40,582 nt of DNA from Stenotrophomonas sp. UBA7346 (GTDB lineage Bacteria; Pseudomonadota; Gammaproteobacteria; Xanthomonadales; Xanthomonadaceae): contig DKPB01000039.1 in the NCBI GenBank assembly GCA_002471015.1, positions 1 to 40,582 of the forward strand, written 5' to 3'. A program made the position numbers and the translations under genes. Below, piece after piece: positions 31,022 to 39,425 of the stretch. Every line of letters starts with the position of its first letter. Position 1 is the stretch's first letter. Below the pieces are notes generated by a model. It was not told the origin of the DNA. It saw only the letters and a program-made list of their open reading frames with translations, and did no database searches.

Positions 31022-33124
31022 ATGCATAGGGACGATGGGTTTCGGACAGGGCAAACCGAGCGTTTGGCGGATCTGTACGTGCAGTTGCAGGCAGTACTGG
31101 ATGCGTTGCCGCAGATGGCGGCGATGGTGCACGACGGCGTGCCGGTACAGGTCAATGCTTTGTGGCGGCAGTTCTTTGGCGGTGAGGCCGTTCTGGAGAG
31201 CTCGCTGGATTGGCTGATGCGGGTGCACGGGGAAGACCGGGCCTTGGCCCTGGCGCAATGGCGCAGCTTTCTGGACCTGGGGCACGTGCCTGCATTCGAG
31301 TGCCGCCTGCGCGATGACACCGGCACAGATCGGTGGTTCGAGATCCGCCTGGGCAGCCCTGGTACCAAGGTGCCGTTGCGTGCGGTGACCATGACCGATG
31401 TCAGCGACCGCCACCAGCTGCGGCAGCGCATGGAGCACAGCCTGCATCAACAGGACCGCATGCTGGACGCGAGCTCGGATTGCATCAAGCTGATCAATCT
31501 GGACGGTACGCTGCAACACATGAATCGTGCCGGCTGCCTTGCCCTGGGGGTGCCGGTAGACGAACGCGAGTTCGGCATGCAATGGCTGGAACTGTTGCCT
31601 GCCGACAACCGTGCCAGGGGGCGAAGAGCGTTGTTGCAGGCTGGCCGGGGGCAGCCTGCGCGCTTCGCTGGCAAGAGCCTGCTGCATGGGCAGAGCCCGC
31701 AGTTCTGGGACAACATCCTGACGCCGATGCTGGACAGCACTGGCGAAGTAAGTGCCATCCTGTGCGTATCGCGCGATATCACCCGCCAGCAGGAGGCCGA
31801 ACAACGTCTGCGTGTTGCCTCGGAGATCGATGAGCTGACCGGCCTGCCCAACCGACGCTCCTTCAATCGGCGCCTGCGCACCAGCCTGCAGCGTCACCGG
31901 CTGCGTGACGGCTTGCTGGGCTTGATGATCATCGACCTGGATCACTTCAAGCACGTCAACGACACGTTGGGGCATCCGGCCGGTGATCACCTGCTGCGGG
32001 TACTGGCCAAGCGCTTGTCGCAACTGGTGCCCGAAGGCACGCTGGTAGCCCGGCTGGGCGGCGATGAATTCGCCATCGTGCTGGAGGACATGGTCGACGC
32101 GCGGGCACTGGAGGGGGAGGCGCTGCGTATCAGCACCCTGACCGACTGCACGGTGAGCTATGCCGGGCAGGTGATCAACACCGGCATGAGCATCGGCTGC
32201 GCCCAGTTTCCCGGCGATGCCCGCGATACGGCCGATCTGCTCAAGGCCGCCGATACCGCGCTCAATGACCTCAAGGCCAATGGTCGCGGCGGGGTGAAGC
32301 AGTTCAGCCGGCGCTTGATGGCCATCGCCGAGCGTGCGGCCAGCCAGCGCCTGATGGCGCGGCAGCTGGTCAGCGAGGGCGGGGTGGTGCCGCACTACCA
32401 GCCCAAGGTGAACCTGCAGGACGGCAGTACGGTGGGCTATGAAGCCCTGCTGCGCTGGTCGCGCATCAGTGGTGCGGAGGTTGGAGAGGATTGCCGGCTG
32501 GACGAGGCCTTCCGTGACTACGAACTGGCCTCGCGGCTGGCCGAATTGATGCATGAACAGGTGCTCAGCGATATCGCACTGTGGCAGGCGCAGGGCCTGC
32601 AGGTATTGCCGGTGGCGATCAACGTGGCACCGGTGGAGTTCCTGCGTGATGATTTCGCCGAAAAACTGCTCGACAAGCTGCACCGCTTCGAGGTGGATCC
32701 GGCACTGGTGGAGCTGGAAGTCACCGAGCAGGTATTGACCGACCGTGGCTCAGCCTTTGTCGCGCGTGCGCTGGGTGTGCTGAAGGCGGCCGGCGTGCGC
32801 ATTGCGCTGGACGATTTTGGTACCGGGCATTCGTCGTTGGCCCATCTGCGTGACTATCCGATTGATGTGTTGAAGATCGATCGCAGTTTTGTCGCGCGCA
32901 TGGTGGCCGAACCGTCCATCCGCAGCATCGTCGAGGCGGTGGCCAAGCTGGCAATCAGCCTGCAGCTGGAACTGGTGGCCGAGGGTGTGGAAAACCCAGG
33001 GCAGCGTGAGATGTTGCTGGATGCGGGTTACTGCGTGGGCCAGGGTTTTCTGTATGACCGCGCGGTGGACGCCCAGCAGGTCGCGCAACGGCTGCAGCGG
33101 CCGCGCCGGGCATGGCTGGCCTAG
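31022..33124 (+). CDS. PAS-PAS-GGDEF-EAL cyclic-di-GMP signalling protein
   Basis: The product is 700 aa, cytoplasmic by sequence (no membrane segment). Two PAS-like sensor regions (about residues 15-130 and 145-265) precede a GGDEF domain (about 270-435) and an EAL domain (about 450-695). GGDEF is intact near residue 346 (ARLGGDEFAI) with the metal motif IDLDHFKHVND, so cyclase activity is possible. The RxxD inhibitory site upstream is lost (VPEG there). The EAL signature near 474 (YEALLRW) and later INVAPVEF, LEVTEQV, LDDFGTGHSS, LKIDRSF, VAEGVE and QGFLY are all present, so phosphodiesterase activity is expected. The usual HP...P..FIP segment after EALLRW is replaced. The stop overlaps the convergent LysR gene by four bases. 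The nearby fimbrial operon is a plausible but unproven target. Confidence 0.93.
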   Translation: MHRDDGFRTGQTERLADLYVQLQAVLDALPQMAAMVHDGVPVQVNALWRQFFGGEAVLESSLDWLMRVHGEDRALALAQWRSFLDLGHVPAFECRLRDDTGTDRWFEIRLGSPGTKVPLRAVTMTDVSDRHQLRQRMEHSLHQQDRMLDASSDCIKLINLDGTLQHMNRAGCLALGVPVDEREFGMQWLELLPADNRARGRRALLQAGRGQPARFAGKSLLHGQSPQFWDNILTPMLDSTGEVSAILCVSRDITRQQEAEQRLRVASEIDELTGLPNRRSFNRRLRTSLQRHRLRDGLLGLMIIDLDHFKHVNDTLGHPAGDHLLRVLAKRLSQLVPEGTLVARLGGDEFAIVLEDMVDARALEGEALRISTLTDCTVSYAGQVINTGMSIGCAQFPGDARDTADLLKAADTALNDLKANGRGGVKQFSRRLMAIAERAASQRLMARQLVSEGGVVPHYQPKVNLQDGSTVGYEALLRWSRISGAEVGEDCRLDEAFRDYELASRLAELMHEQVLSDIALWQAQGLQVLPVAINVAPVEFLRDDFAEKLLDKLHRFEVDPALVELEVTEQVLTDRGSAFVARALGVLKAAGVRIALDDFGTGHSSLAHLRDYPIDVLKIDRSFVARMVAEPSIRSIVEAVAKLAISLQLELVAEGVENPGQREMLLDAGYCVGQGFLYDRAVDAQQVAQRLQRPRRAWLA

Positions 33125-34017
33125 GGCGACGGCACACCCGCGGCGTGCTGCTCGGCAACCAGCGCCAGCCAGGCCTGGGCAGCGGCCGATAGAAAGCCGC
33201 CACGGCGCCAGGCCAGTGCCATTTTCCAGTCCAGCTCCGGTTCGTCCAGAGGAACCAGCACCACATCTGGGCGGCGTCGCGCCTGGGCAATCATCCGTGG
33301 CAGCATCGCAACCCCCAGGCCGGCAGCTACCAGCGCCACGATGAAGTCCGGTTGCGCGCTGCGGCTGGCCTCGCGCGGGGTGAAGCCGCGGGCCATGCAG
33401 GCCTGGATGATGCGCCTGTTGAGCATGAAGCCCTTTTCGAACAGTACGAACGGGACCTCGGCCAGGTCCTGCAGGTGCAGCCCGGGGCGGTTGGCCAAAG
33501 GATGCCCGGCAGGTAGCAGGGCGACCAGGGGCTCGGTGCGGACCGGTTGCCAGTCCAGGTCGTTGGCCACCGGCAGCAGGCTGGCGGCCAGCTCGATCTC
33601 GCCGGCGCGCAGGCTTTCCTCCAGGTCTTCGCTGCCGCGCTCGAGCACATGCAGCTCGATCTGCGGGTAGCGTTGCCGGAACCGGGCGAATACCGGCGCG
33701 AACAATACATCGCTGCCCAGCGAAGCCAGGCCCAGGTGCAGTTCGCCACGTTGCAGGCCGCGCAATTCCTGCAGCTCGCGCAGCATGTCCTCGCGCTCGC
33801 CCAGCAGGGCCAGCGCACGGCGGTAGACGATCTGGCCGGCAGGGGTCAGGCGCACGCCGTGGCGCGAGCGCTCCAGCAGCACCTCACCCAGTTCGTCTTC
33901 CAGTTGCCGCACGGCTTTGCTGAGGGTGGGTTGGGTGGCGTAGACGGCTTCGGCCGCAGCGGAAAAGCCGTCGTGTCGCACCACCTCGACCAGCATGCGC
34001 AATTGCCGGATATCCAT
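33121..34017 (-). CDS. LysR-family transcriptional regulator, divergent from lrgAB-like genes
   Basis: The product is 298 aa, normal for LysR. The N-terminal winged helix-turn-helix (about residues 1-60: RQLRMLVEVVRHDGFSAAAE, then TQPTLSKAVRQLEDELG) binds DNA. The rest is a periplasmic-binding-protein-like effector domain (from about residue 90, ELHLGLASLGSDVLF). It starts about 70 bases from the divergent LrgA-like gene, the usual placement for a regulator of its neighbour, comparable to CidR of staphylococci and bacilli. CidR-type regulators respond to acetate or related metabolites; whether this one does is an inference. Confidence 0.92.
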   Translation of the reverse strand: MDIRQLRMLVEVVRHDGFSAAAEAVYATQPTLSKAVRQLEDELGEVLLERSRHGVRLTPAGQIVYRRALALLGEREDMLRELQELRGLQRGELHLGLASLGSDVLFAPVFARFRQRYPQIELHVLERGSEDLEESLRAGEIELAASLLPVANDLDWQPVRTEPLVALLPAGHPLANRPGLHLQDLAEVPFVLFEKGFMLNRRIIQACMARGFTPREASRSAQPDFIVALVAAGLGVAMLPRMIAQARRRPDVVLVPLDEPELDWKMALAWRRGGFLSAAAQAWLALVAEQHAAGVPSP

Positions 34018-34040
34018 TCTGTTCTGGAATCCATTGAATG

Positions 34041-34054
34041 AAATGAATTCATTT
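34041..34054. promoter_or_regulatory. Palindromic candidate operator between the LysR and lrgA-like genes
   Basis: A perfect 14-base palindrome AAATGAATTCATTT within an imperfect longer one (about 34034-34062), in an AT-rich island in otherwise GC-rich DNA. It lies 24 bases upstream of the LysR start and 34 bases upstream of the lrgA-like start. That is where a LysR regulator controlling both directions would bind. Confidence 0.6.
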
Positions 34055-34087
34055 TAATAATGGATCGGGGCGGCGTACATAGGAGGC

Positions 34088-34507
34088 ATGGAAATGTTCC
34101 TGCTCTCCCTGCGCCGCAGCCGCCTGAACCTCAAGCGGTGGTTGCGGCGCAGTACCTGGTTGCAGATCGGCCTGTTGGTGACGGTATGGTTGCTGGCCGA
34201 TACGCTGATGCGGTACCTGGGCGTGCCGGTGCCGGGCGGCATCGTCGGCCTGTTCGTGCTGTTGCTGGCGTTTGCCCTGCACTGGCTGTCGCCGCGCTCC
34301 TTCGCGCAGGGCGCGCAGTGGTTGCTGGCCGAGATGCTGCTGTTCTTCGTGCCGGCGGCGATGATCCTGCTGGACAACCGGCAGATGTTCGGCTGGTTGG
34401 GGGTCAAGCTGCTGGCAGTGGTGGTGGGCGGCACCGTGCTGGTGATGGCAGCGACCGCGCTCACCGTGGAATGGCTGTTCCGCAGGAGCCAGCTGCATGA
34501 GCGTTGA
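34088..34507 (+). CDS. LrgA/CidA-family (holin-like) membrane protein
   Basis: The product is 139 aa with four predicted membrane helices. CidA/LrgA proteins are holin-like and act with LrgB partners; they are linked to murein hydrolase export, cell death control and, more recently, pyruvate or other small-molecule transport. The family core is visible: LGVPVPGGIVGLFVLLLAF and LLAEMLLFFVPAAMILLDN. A strong AGGAGG precedes ATG 34088. The next gene overlaps by 11 bases. CidA versus LrgA cannot be told apart. Confidence 0.9.
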   Translation: MEMFLLSLRRSRLNLKRWLRRSTWLQIGLLVTVWLLADTLMRYLGVPVPGGIVGLFVLLLAFALHWLSPRSFAQGAQWLLAEMLLFFVPAAMILLDNRQMFGWLGVKLLAVVVGGTVLVMAATALTVEWLFRRSQLHER

Positions 34508-35210
34508 AGCCCTCATCACCCATCCGGCGCAGCTTCTGTGGCCGGTGTTCTGGGCGGTGGTAACGGTGGCCGCCTATGTGCTGGCCAAGCAGGCGTATCT
34601 ACGCGTGCGTCGTGGCTGGGCATCGCCACTGATCACCGCGCCGCTGGCGCTGCTGCTGCTGGCCTTGCTGCTGCATGCCAACTACCACGACTACCTGCGC
34701 GGCACGCACTGGCTGATGGCCATGCTGGGCCCGGCCACGGTGGCCTTCGCGGTACCCATTTACCAGCAGCGGGCGCTGATTGCCCGCCATTGGAAGGTGC
34801 TGGGTGCCGGGGTTCTGGTTGGCAGTGGCACCGCCATCCTCGCGGCCTGGTTGATGGCCAGTGCACTGCATCTTTCGCCGGAGTTGCGCCTGAGCCTGGC
34901 GCCGCGCTCGGTGACCACGCCGTTCGCAATGGATGTATCCGGTCGCATTGGTGGCATTCCCGAGCTGACGGCGGTATTCGTCATCATCACCGGCATCTGT
35001 GGCTCGTTGTGTGGGCAGATCCTGCTCAAGCTGTTGCCGGTGCGCAGCGCGATGGCGCGCGGTGCCCTGTTCGGCATGGGCGCACATGGCATGGGCGTGG
35101 CCAAGGCGCGCGAACTGGGTGAAAGCGAAGGCGCCATCGCCGGCCTGGTGATGGTGATGGCCGGCTTGTTGAACGTGGCGGCAGCACCCTTGTTGGCGGC
35201 GCTGTTATAA
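34497..35210 (+). CDS. LrgB/CidB-family membrane protein
   Basis: The product is 237 aa with about seven hydrophobic segments. It is the partner of the LrgA-like protein. Family motifs are present: MLGPATVAFAVPIYQQ, APRSVTTPFAMDVSGRIGG and GMGAHGMGVAKARELGE. The 11-base overlap with lrgA implies translational coupling. Its end lies nine bases from the convergent transporter gene. Confidence 0.92.
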   Translation: MSVEALITHPAQLLWPVFWAVVTVAAYVLAKQAYLRVRRGWASPLITAPLALLLLALLLHANYHDYLRGTHWLMAMLGPATVAFAVPIYQQRALIARHWKVLGAGVLVGSGTAILAAWLMASALHLSPELRLSLAPRSVTTPFAMDVSGRIGGIPELTAVFVIITGICGSLCGQILLKLLPVRSAMARGALFGMGAHGMGVAKARELGESEGAIAGLVMVMAGLLNVAAAPLLAALL

Positions 35211-35218
35211 CGGCGCCG

Positions 35219-36142
35219 CTATTCGCCGGGCTTGGCCGCGGACACCGGCGCGTGGGTGGCCGCCTTGCGTGACAACACCGCTTCGCGGTGGGCGATGTAG
35301 GCATTGGACGCAAGGATGATCAACGCGCCTATCACCGTCCAGCGGTCCAGGGTTTCGCCGAACAGCAGCCAGCCCATCACCACCACCAGCGGCAGCTGGG
35401 TGAAGCTGATCGGGGTGAGCGCGGAGACCTCGCCCAGCTTCAGGGCGCGGGTCCACAGCAGCTGGCCGATGGTGCCCAGCACGCCGGTAGCCGCCAGCCA
35501 CAACCAGGCGATACCGGTCGGCCACACCCAGACAAACAAGGCCGGGATCAGCGACAGCGGTACCCAGAACACATAGGTGTAGAACACCACCGTGTCCGGG
35601 CCATCCACGCGGGTGAGCTGCTTGATCTGGATCGCCACCAGCGCGCTGAGCACCGCGGCCAGCACCGCGATCAGGCTGCCCGCCTCGAAGCCATGCGAGC
35701 CGGGGCGCACGATGACCAGCACGCCGATGAAGCCGGCAATCACCGCCGCCCAACGCCGGAAGCGCACCTTCTCGCCCAGCCACAGCACCGCGGCAATGGT
35801 GACGAACAAGGGGGTGGAATAGGACAGCGAAATGGCCTGCGACAAGGGCAGATGGCCCACCGCCCAGAACCCGCACAGCATCGATGCCAGGCCGATCGCA
35901 CTGCGCAGCAGGTACCGCGGCAGCTGCCGGGTGCGCAGCGGCGCATGGCCGGGGCGGACCAGCATCGGCAACAGTGCCAGCAGGCCAAAGCTGTTGCGGA
36001 AGAACGCGACTTCCTGCGTAGGTACATAGCGGGTGGCAAGGCGGATGGCCACCGCCATCAGGCCAAAGGCCATGGCGCTGCCGAACATCAGCAGCGCCGC
36101 GCGCATGGCAACCGATCGGACCGGGGCGGGGGCTGCGTTCAC
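35219..36142 (-). CDS. DMT-superfamily transporter (EamA domains)
   Basis: The product is 307 aa with ten hydrophobic segments in two EamA repeats, the standard size for drug/metabolite exporters of the RhaT/YdcZ kind. Visible marks are EVAFFRNSFGLLALLP, LSQAISLSYSTPLFV, and in the second half EVSALTPISFTQLPLVVVMGW. The start is GTG 36142, overlapping the murB stop by four bases (GTGA); an ATG at 36106 is an alternative. The substrate is unknown. It is probably the last gene of the pyrD-murB transcript. Confidence 0.9.
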   Translation of the reverse strand: MNAAPAPVRSVAMRAALLMFGSAMAFGLMAVAIRLATRYVPTQEVAFFRNSFGLLALLPMLVRPGHAPLRTRQLPRYLLRSAIGLASMLCGFWAVGHLPLSQAISLSYSTPLFVTIAAVLWLGEKVRFRRWAAVIAGFIGVLVIVRPGSHGFEAGSLIAVLAAVLSALVAIQIKQLTRVDGPDTVVFYTYVFWVPLSLIPALFVWVWPTGIAWLWLAATGVLGTIGQLLWTRALKLGEVSALTPISFTQLPLVVVMGWLLFGETLDRWTVIGALIILASNAYIAHREAVLSRKAATHAPVSAAKPGE

Positions 36143-37182
36143 CAGCGGGCGCCGATCAGCCGCGGCTCCGGTTCGATCGGCACGCCGAACTTCTCCAGCA
36201 CGGCCGCCGAGACCTTGCGCGCGAACGCCAGAAGTTCAGCACCGCTGGCATTGCCATGGTTGACCAGTACCAGTGCGTGGTTCGGTGATACCCCGGCATC
36301 GCCGTCGCGCTGACCCTTGAAGCCGGCGGCCTCGATCATCCATGCCGCCGACACCTTGCGGTGGCGGTCATCATCGGCCGGGAACACCGGCAGGGCGGGG
36401 TAGTGCTGCAACAGCACGTCTACCTGCTCGTTGGGCAGGATCGGGTTCTTGAAGAAGCTGCCCGCATTGCCCAGAACATCCGGGTCAGGCAGTTTGCGGC
36501 GACGGATGGCAATCACCGCGTTGGCCACATCGGCCGCCACCGGCTGCTCGATGCCCATGGCGGTCAGCTCCTCGCCAATGCCGGCATAGTCCAGGCGCAG
36601 GGCATGCAGCAGCGGCAGGCGGAACTCCACGGCGGTGATCAGGTAGCGGTCGGGCTCATGCTTGAACAGGCTGTCGCGGTAGGCGAAGTTGCAGGCCGCG
36701 TGGTCCAGCCGCACCCACTGCTGCGTGTGCTGGTCCCAGGCCTCGACGGTCTGGATGAACTCACCCACCTGGGCGCCATAGGCACCAATGTTCTGGATGG
36801 GGGCGGCACCTACCGTGCCCGGGATCAGTGCCAGGTTTTCCAGCCCGGACAGGCCTTCGCGCAACGACCACATCACAAACTCGTGCCAGACAACGCCGGC
36901 ACCGGCGCGCACCAGGGTGTGATCGGCGCGGTGTTCCAGCGCGGTGATCTGGCGGTTGTTGAACACCAGTACCACGTCCTCGGGGTCGGCGGCCAACAAC
37001 ACATTGCTGCCGCTGCCCAGCACCAGCAGCGGTGCATCGGCAATGGCTGCCAGTGCTTCGGGCAGCGCGTTGGCGTCGTTGATGTGCAGCAGACGCCGGG
37101 CATGCGCGGGGACGTGAAAGGTATTGAGCGGCTGTAGTGCGGCGTTTTCAGTCAGGGACCAGGCGGGGACAACAGTGGTCAT
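36139..37182 (-). CDS. murB: UDP-N-acetylenolpyruvoylglucosamine reductase
   Basis: The product is 347 aa, the size of type I MurB enzymes such as that of E. coli (about 342). MurB reduces UDP-GlcNAc-enolpyruvate to UDP-MurNAc with NADPH and FAD, the second committed step of peptidoglycan precursor synthesis. The FAD motif VLGSGSNVLL is clear, then IPGTVGAAPIQNIGAYG, YRDSLFKHE, GNAGSFFKNP with the catalytic Ser, and the final EPRLIGARW with the catalytic Glu. It overlaps pyrD (ATGA) upstream and the transporter gene downstream by four bases each. Confidence 0.97.
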   Translation of the reverse strand: MTTVVPAWSLTENAALQPLNTFHVPAHARRLLHINDANALPEALAAIADAPLLVLGSGSNVLLAADPEDVVLVFNNRQITALEHRADHTLVRAGAGVVWHEFVMWSLREGLSGLENLALIPGTVGAAPIQNIGAYGAQVGEFIQTVEAWDQHTQQWVRLDHAACNFAYRDSLFKHEPDRYLITAVEFRLPLLHALRLDYAGIGEELTAMGIEQPVAADVANAVIAIRRRKLPDPDVLGNAGSFFKNPILPNEQVDVLLQHYPALPVFPADDDRHRKVSAAWMIEAAGFKGQRDGDAGVSPNHALVLVNHGNASGAELLAFARKVSAAVLEKFGVPIEPEPRLIGARW

Positions 37183-38234
37183 AGCGGGGCGACGGCGCCT
37201 CCCGACGGCGATTCACGGCGGCGGCGGATGGCGTCCACGCAGTCGCCGATCAGGCTTGGGCCTCGGTAGATCAGGCCGCTGTACACCTGCACCAGCGAGG
37301 CCCCGGCGGCCATCTTGGCCACGGCGTCGGCACCGGAGCTGATGCCGCCCACGCCGATCAGTGGCACCGACTCGGGCAGGCGCGCACGCAGGCGGCGCAG
37401 CACCAGGGTGGATTGGCCAAGCAGCGGTGCCCCTGACAGGCCGCCGATCTCCTTGGCGACCGGGTGGGCGTCCACGCCCGGTCGGGCGATGGTGGTGTTG
37501 GTGGCGATGACACCGTCCACGCCCAGCTCACCGAGCACGCGGGCGGCCGCGTCGATGTCGCGATCGCTCAGGTCCGGTGCCACCTTGACCAGCATCGGCA
37601 CGCGCTTGCCATGCTTGGCCGCCAGTTGCTCCTGTGCTTCACGCAGCCCGGCCACCAGGCGCCGCAGGGCCTGTTCTTCCTGCAGTTCGCGCAGGCCGGC
37701 GGTATTGGGCGAGGAGATGTTGACGGTGATGTAATCGGCCAGCGGATAGACCTTTTCCATGCAGGTCAGGTAATCGGACAGCGCATCCTCGTTGGGCGTG
37801 TCCTTGTTCTTGCCGATGTTGATGCCCAGCGGGCCGGGGCGGCGTTTGACCGCTTCGACATTCTTCACCAGCGCATCCACGCCCAGGTTGTTGAAACCCA
37901 TGCGGTTGATGATGGCGCCGTGCGCCGGCAGGCGGAACAGGCGCGGCTTGGGGCTGCCGGCCTGCGGACGCGGCGTGATGGTGCCGATTTCGACGTAGCC
38001 GAAGCCCAGTGCGAACAGCCCCTCGATGTGCTCGCCGTTCTTGTCCAGGCCAGCGGCCAGGCCAACCGGATTGGGGAAATCCAGGCCAAAGGCCTTGGTC
38101 GGCAGTGGCGTGATGCGGCCGGCCAGCAACGGCGTGGTGCCGGTGCGCCAGGCCAGGTCCAGCGCGGAAAGGCCCAGGCCATGCGCGCGCTCGGCGTCCA
38201 GGGTGAAGAGGAAGGGGCGGGCTATCGAATACAT
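37179..38234 (-). CDS. pyrD: Dihydroorotate dehydrogenase (quinone), class 2
   Basis: The product is 351 aa. PyrD oxidises dihydroorotate to orotate with FMN and passes electrons to membrane quinone, the fourth step of UMP synthesis. The N-terminal helical extension typical of class 2 (MYSIARPFLFTLDAERAHGL) is present. NPVGLAAGLDKNGE, GFGYVEIGTITPRPQ, NRMGFNN and the catalytic-serine segment VNISSPNTAGLRELQ follow. IGVGGISSGADAVAKMAAGA binds the FMN phosphate. It begins four bases after the methyltransferase gene and overlaps murB by four bases. Confidence 0.97.
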   Translation of the reverse strand: MYSIARPFLFTLDAERAHGLGLSALDLAWRTGTTPLLAGRITPLPTKAFGLDFPNPVGLAAGLDKNGEHIEGLFALGFGYVEIGTITPRPQAGSPKPRLFRLPAHGAIINRMGFNNLGVDALVKNVEAVKRRPGPLGINIGKNKDTPNEDALSDYLTCMEKVYPLADYITVNISSPNTAGLRELQEEQALRRLVAGLREAQEQLAAKHGKRVPMLVKVAPDLSDRDIDAAARVLGELGVDGVIATNTTIARPGVDAHPVAKEIGGLSGAPLLGQSTLVLRRLRARLPESVPLIGVGGISSGADAVAKMAAGASLVQVYSGLIYRGPSLIGDCVDAIRRRRESPSGGAVAPL

Positions 38235-38238
38235 AAGC

Positions 38239-39009
38239 TCAAGTCAGCGTGCCGATGAAGGCGCGGGTCTGGTACGCAAATGCGACCTTGCCATCCACGG
38301 CATGGTCGGCAAACAACTGGCGCAATGCATCCAGCATCGCGGCGTGACGGGGATGGCCCGCCTGCGGCGCATACGAGGAGGACAGCAGGCGGCCCTGCAA
38401 GCCGTCGTGGTCAAGGTACTGCACGTTGGGAAAGCTGGCGATGCCGCGCAGCCCATTGCCGAACCAGGTGCGCATTTCCTCGTCGCTCTGGTAGCGCTCG
38501 GCGACCTCGGTGTAGTCGGTACCGTAATCGATCAGCAGCCGCTCGTACGCTTCCAGGAAGGCCGAGCCCTGCAGCAGGCGCGAGTTCCAGTAGACCAGGG
38601 CCAGGCCGCCGGGGCGCAGGGTGCGTGCCCATTCCTGGCGCACCGCTGCGGTGTCGAACCAATGGAAGGCCTGTGCGGCGCTGACCAGATCCACGCTGTC
38701 GTCGGGCAGGGTGGTGTGCTCGGCGGTGCCATCCAGCAACTGCAACTGCGGGAACTGTGGCAGCAGCCAGTGCGCCGCAGCCTCGCGCATCGGCGCGTTG
38801 GGCTCGATGGCGATCACCGGATGGCCGGCTTCAAGAAACATGCGGGTGGAAATGCCGGTGCCGGCGCCGACATCAGCGACCAGAGCATCGGCGCCTACGC
38901 CGATGTCATGGTGCAGCCAGTCGATCAATGCGGGCGGATAACCCGGCCGGTACCGCACGTAGTCGGCAACGCGGCTGCTGAAGCGTTGGGTGGCGTCGAG
39001 CCGGCTCAT
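38239..39009 (-). CDS. Class I SAM-dependent methyltransferase
   Basis: The product is 256 aa. The Rossmann SAM site is clear: VADVGAGTGISTRMFLEAG (motif I, about residue 45), then VIAIEPNAPM and VDLVSAAQAFHWFD (motif IV), with TLRPGGLALVYWNS. This is the general methyltransferase type 11 pattern also seen in yeast Crg1-like and trans-aconitate methyltransferases. The substrate is not identifiable. It sits seven bases after the DUF4190 gene and four before pyrD, suggesting one operon without obvious functional linkage. Confidence 0.9.
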   Translation of the reverse strand: MSRLDATQRFSSRVADYVRYRPGYPPALIDWLHHDIGVGADALVADVGAGTGISTRMFLEAGHPVIAIEPNAPMREAAAHWLLPQFPQLQLLDGTAEHTTLPDDSVDLVSAAQAFHWFDTAAVRQEWARTLRPGGLALVYWNSRLLQGSAFLEAYERLLIDYGTDYTEVAERYQSDEEMRTWFGNGLRGIASFPNVQYLDHDGLQGRLLSSSYAPQAGHPRHAAMLDALRQLFADHAVDGKVAFAYQTRAFIGTLT

Positions 39010-39016
39010 GCGGCGC

Positions 39017-39304
39017 TCACGAGTTCAAGGCGGCGATCCACGCCAGGCCACCAAAGAACACGACGAACACCACGACCACCAATACCCACATCGCTACCGA
39101 CAGCCAGCCCAGCACCAGGCCGGTGACGGCCAGGCCGTCGCCATCGAGCTGGCCGTTGCTGCGGCGGATCTCGGCACGGCCCATGTGGCCGAAGATGATG
39201 GCCGCAAGGCTGCCGAGGAAGGGCAGCAGGGTCCAGCCGAGGATGCCGGCAACCAGGGCGACGATGGCATAGCTGCTGGTCTGGCGGGGTGCGGGTACGC
39301 TCAT
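39017..39304 (-). CDS. Small DUF4190-family membrane protein
   Basis: The product is 95 aa. The family is of unknown function: two membrane helices (about residues 10-35 and 58-85) separated by a conserved GHMGRAEIRRSNGQLDGDGLA loop. Positions such as AxVAGILG and AVTGLVLGW are typical. The ATG at 39304 has AAGGAG just upstream; the open frame runs much further but overlaps the aldehyde dehydrogenase end in another frame. It is the first gene of the run leading to pyrD-murB. Confidence 0.9.
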   Translation of the reverse strand: MSVPAPRQTSSYAIVALVAGILGWTLLPFLGSLAAIIFGHMGRAEIRRSNGQLDGDGLAVTGLVLGWLSVAMWVLVVVVFVVFFGGLAWIAALNS

Positions 39305-39369
39305 CGGGAACTCCTTTTCAGCTGTGGAAAGCCCCACTCGCACAAACGGGAGCGGGGACGGAGGGGGGG

Positions 39370-39418
39370 GCAGCCCTTGGGCTGCGTGCCCATGCATCGC
39401 CCCGGCCATGGCCGGGGC
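39370..39418 (-). other. Two GC-rich stem-loops after the aldehyde dehydrogenase gene
   Basis: A perfect 20-base palindrome GCCCCGGCCATGGCCGGGGC (39399-39418) lies eight bases after the dehydrogenase stop. A second hairpin follows at 39370-39385 (GCAGCC / GGCTGC). Neither has a T run, so they may mark the mRNA end or act with Rho. Confidence 0.6.
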
Positions 39419-39425
39419 TGCACCA

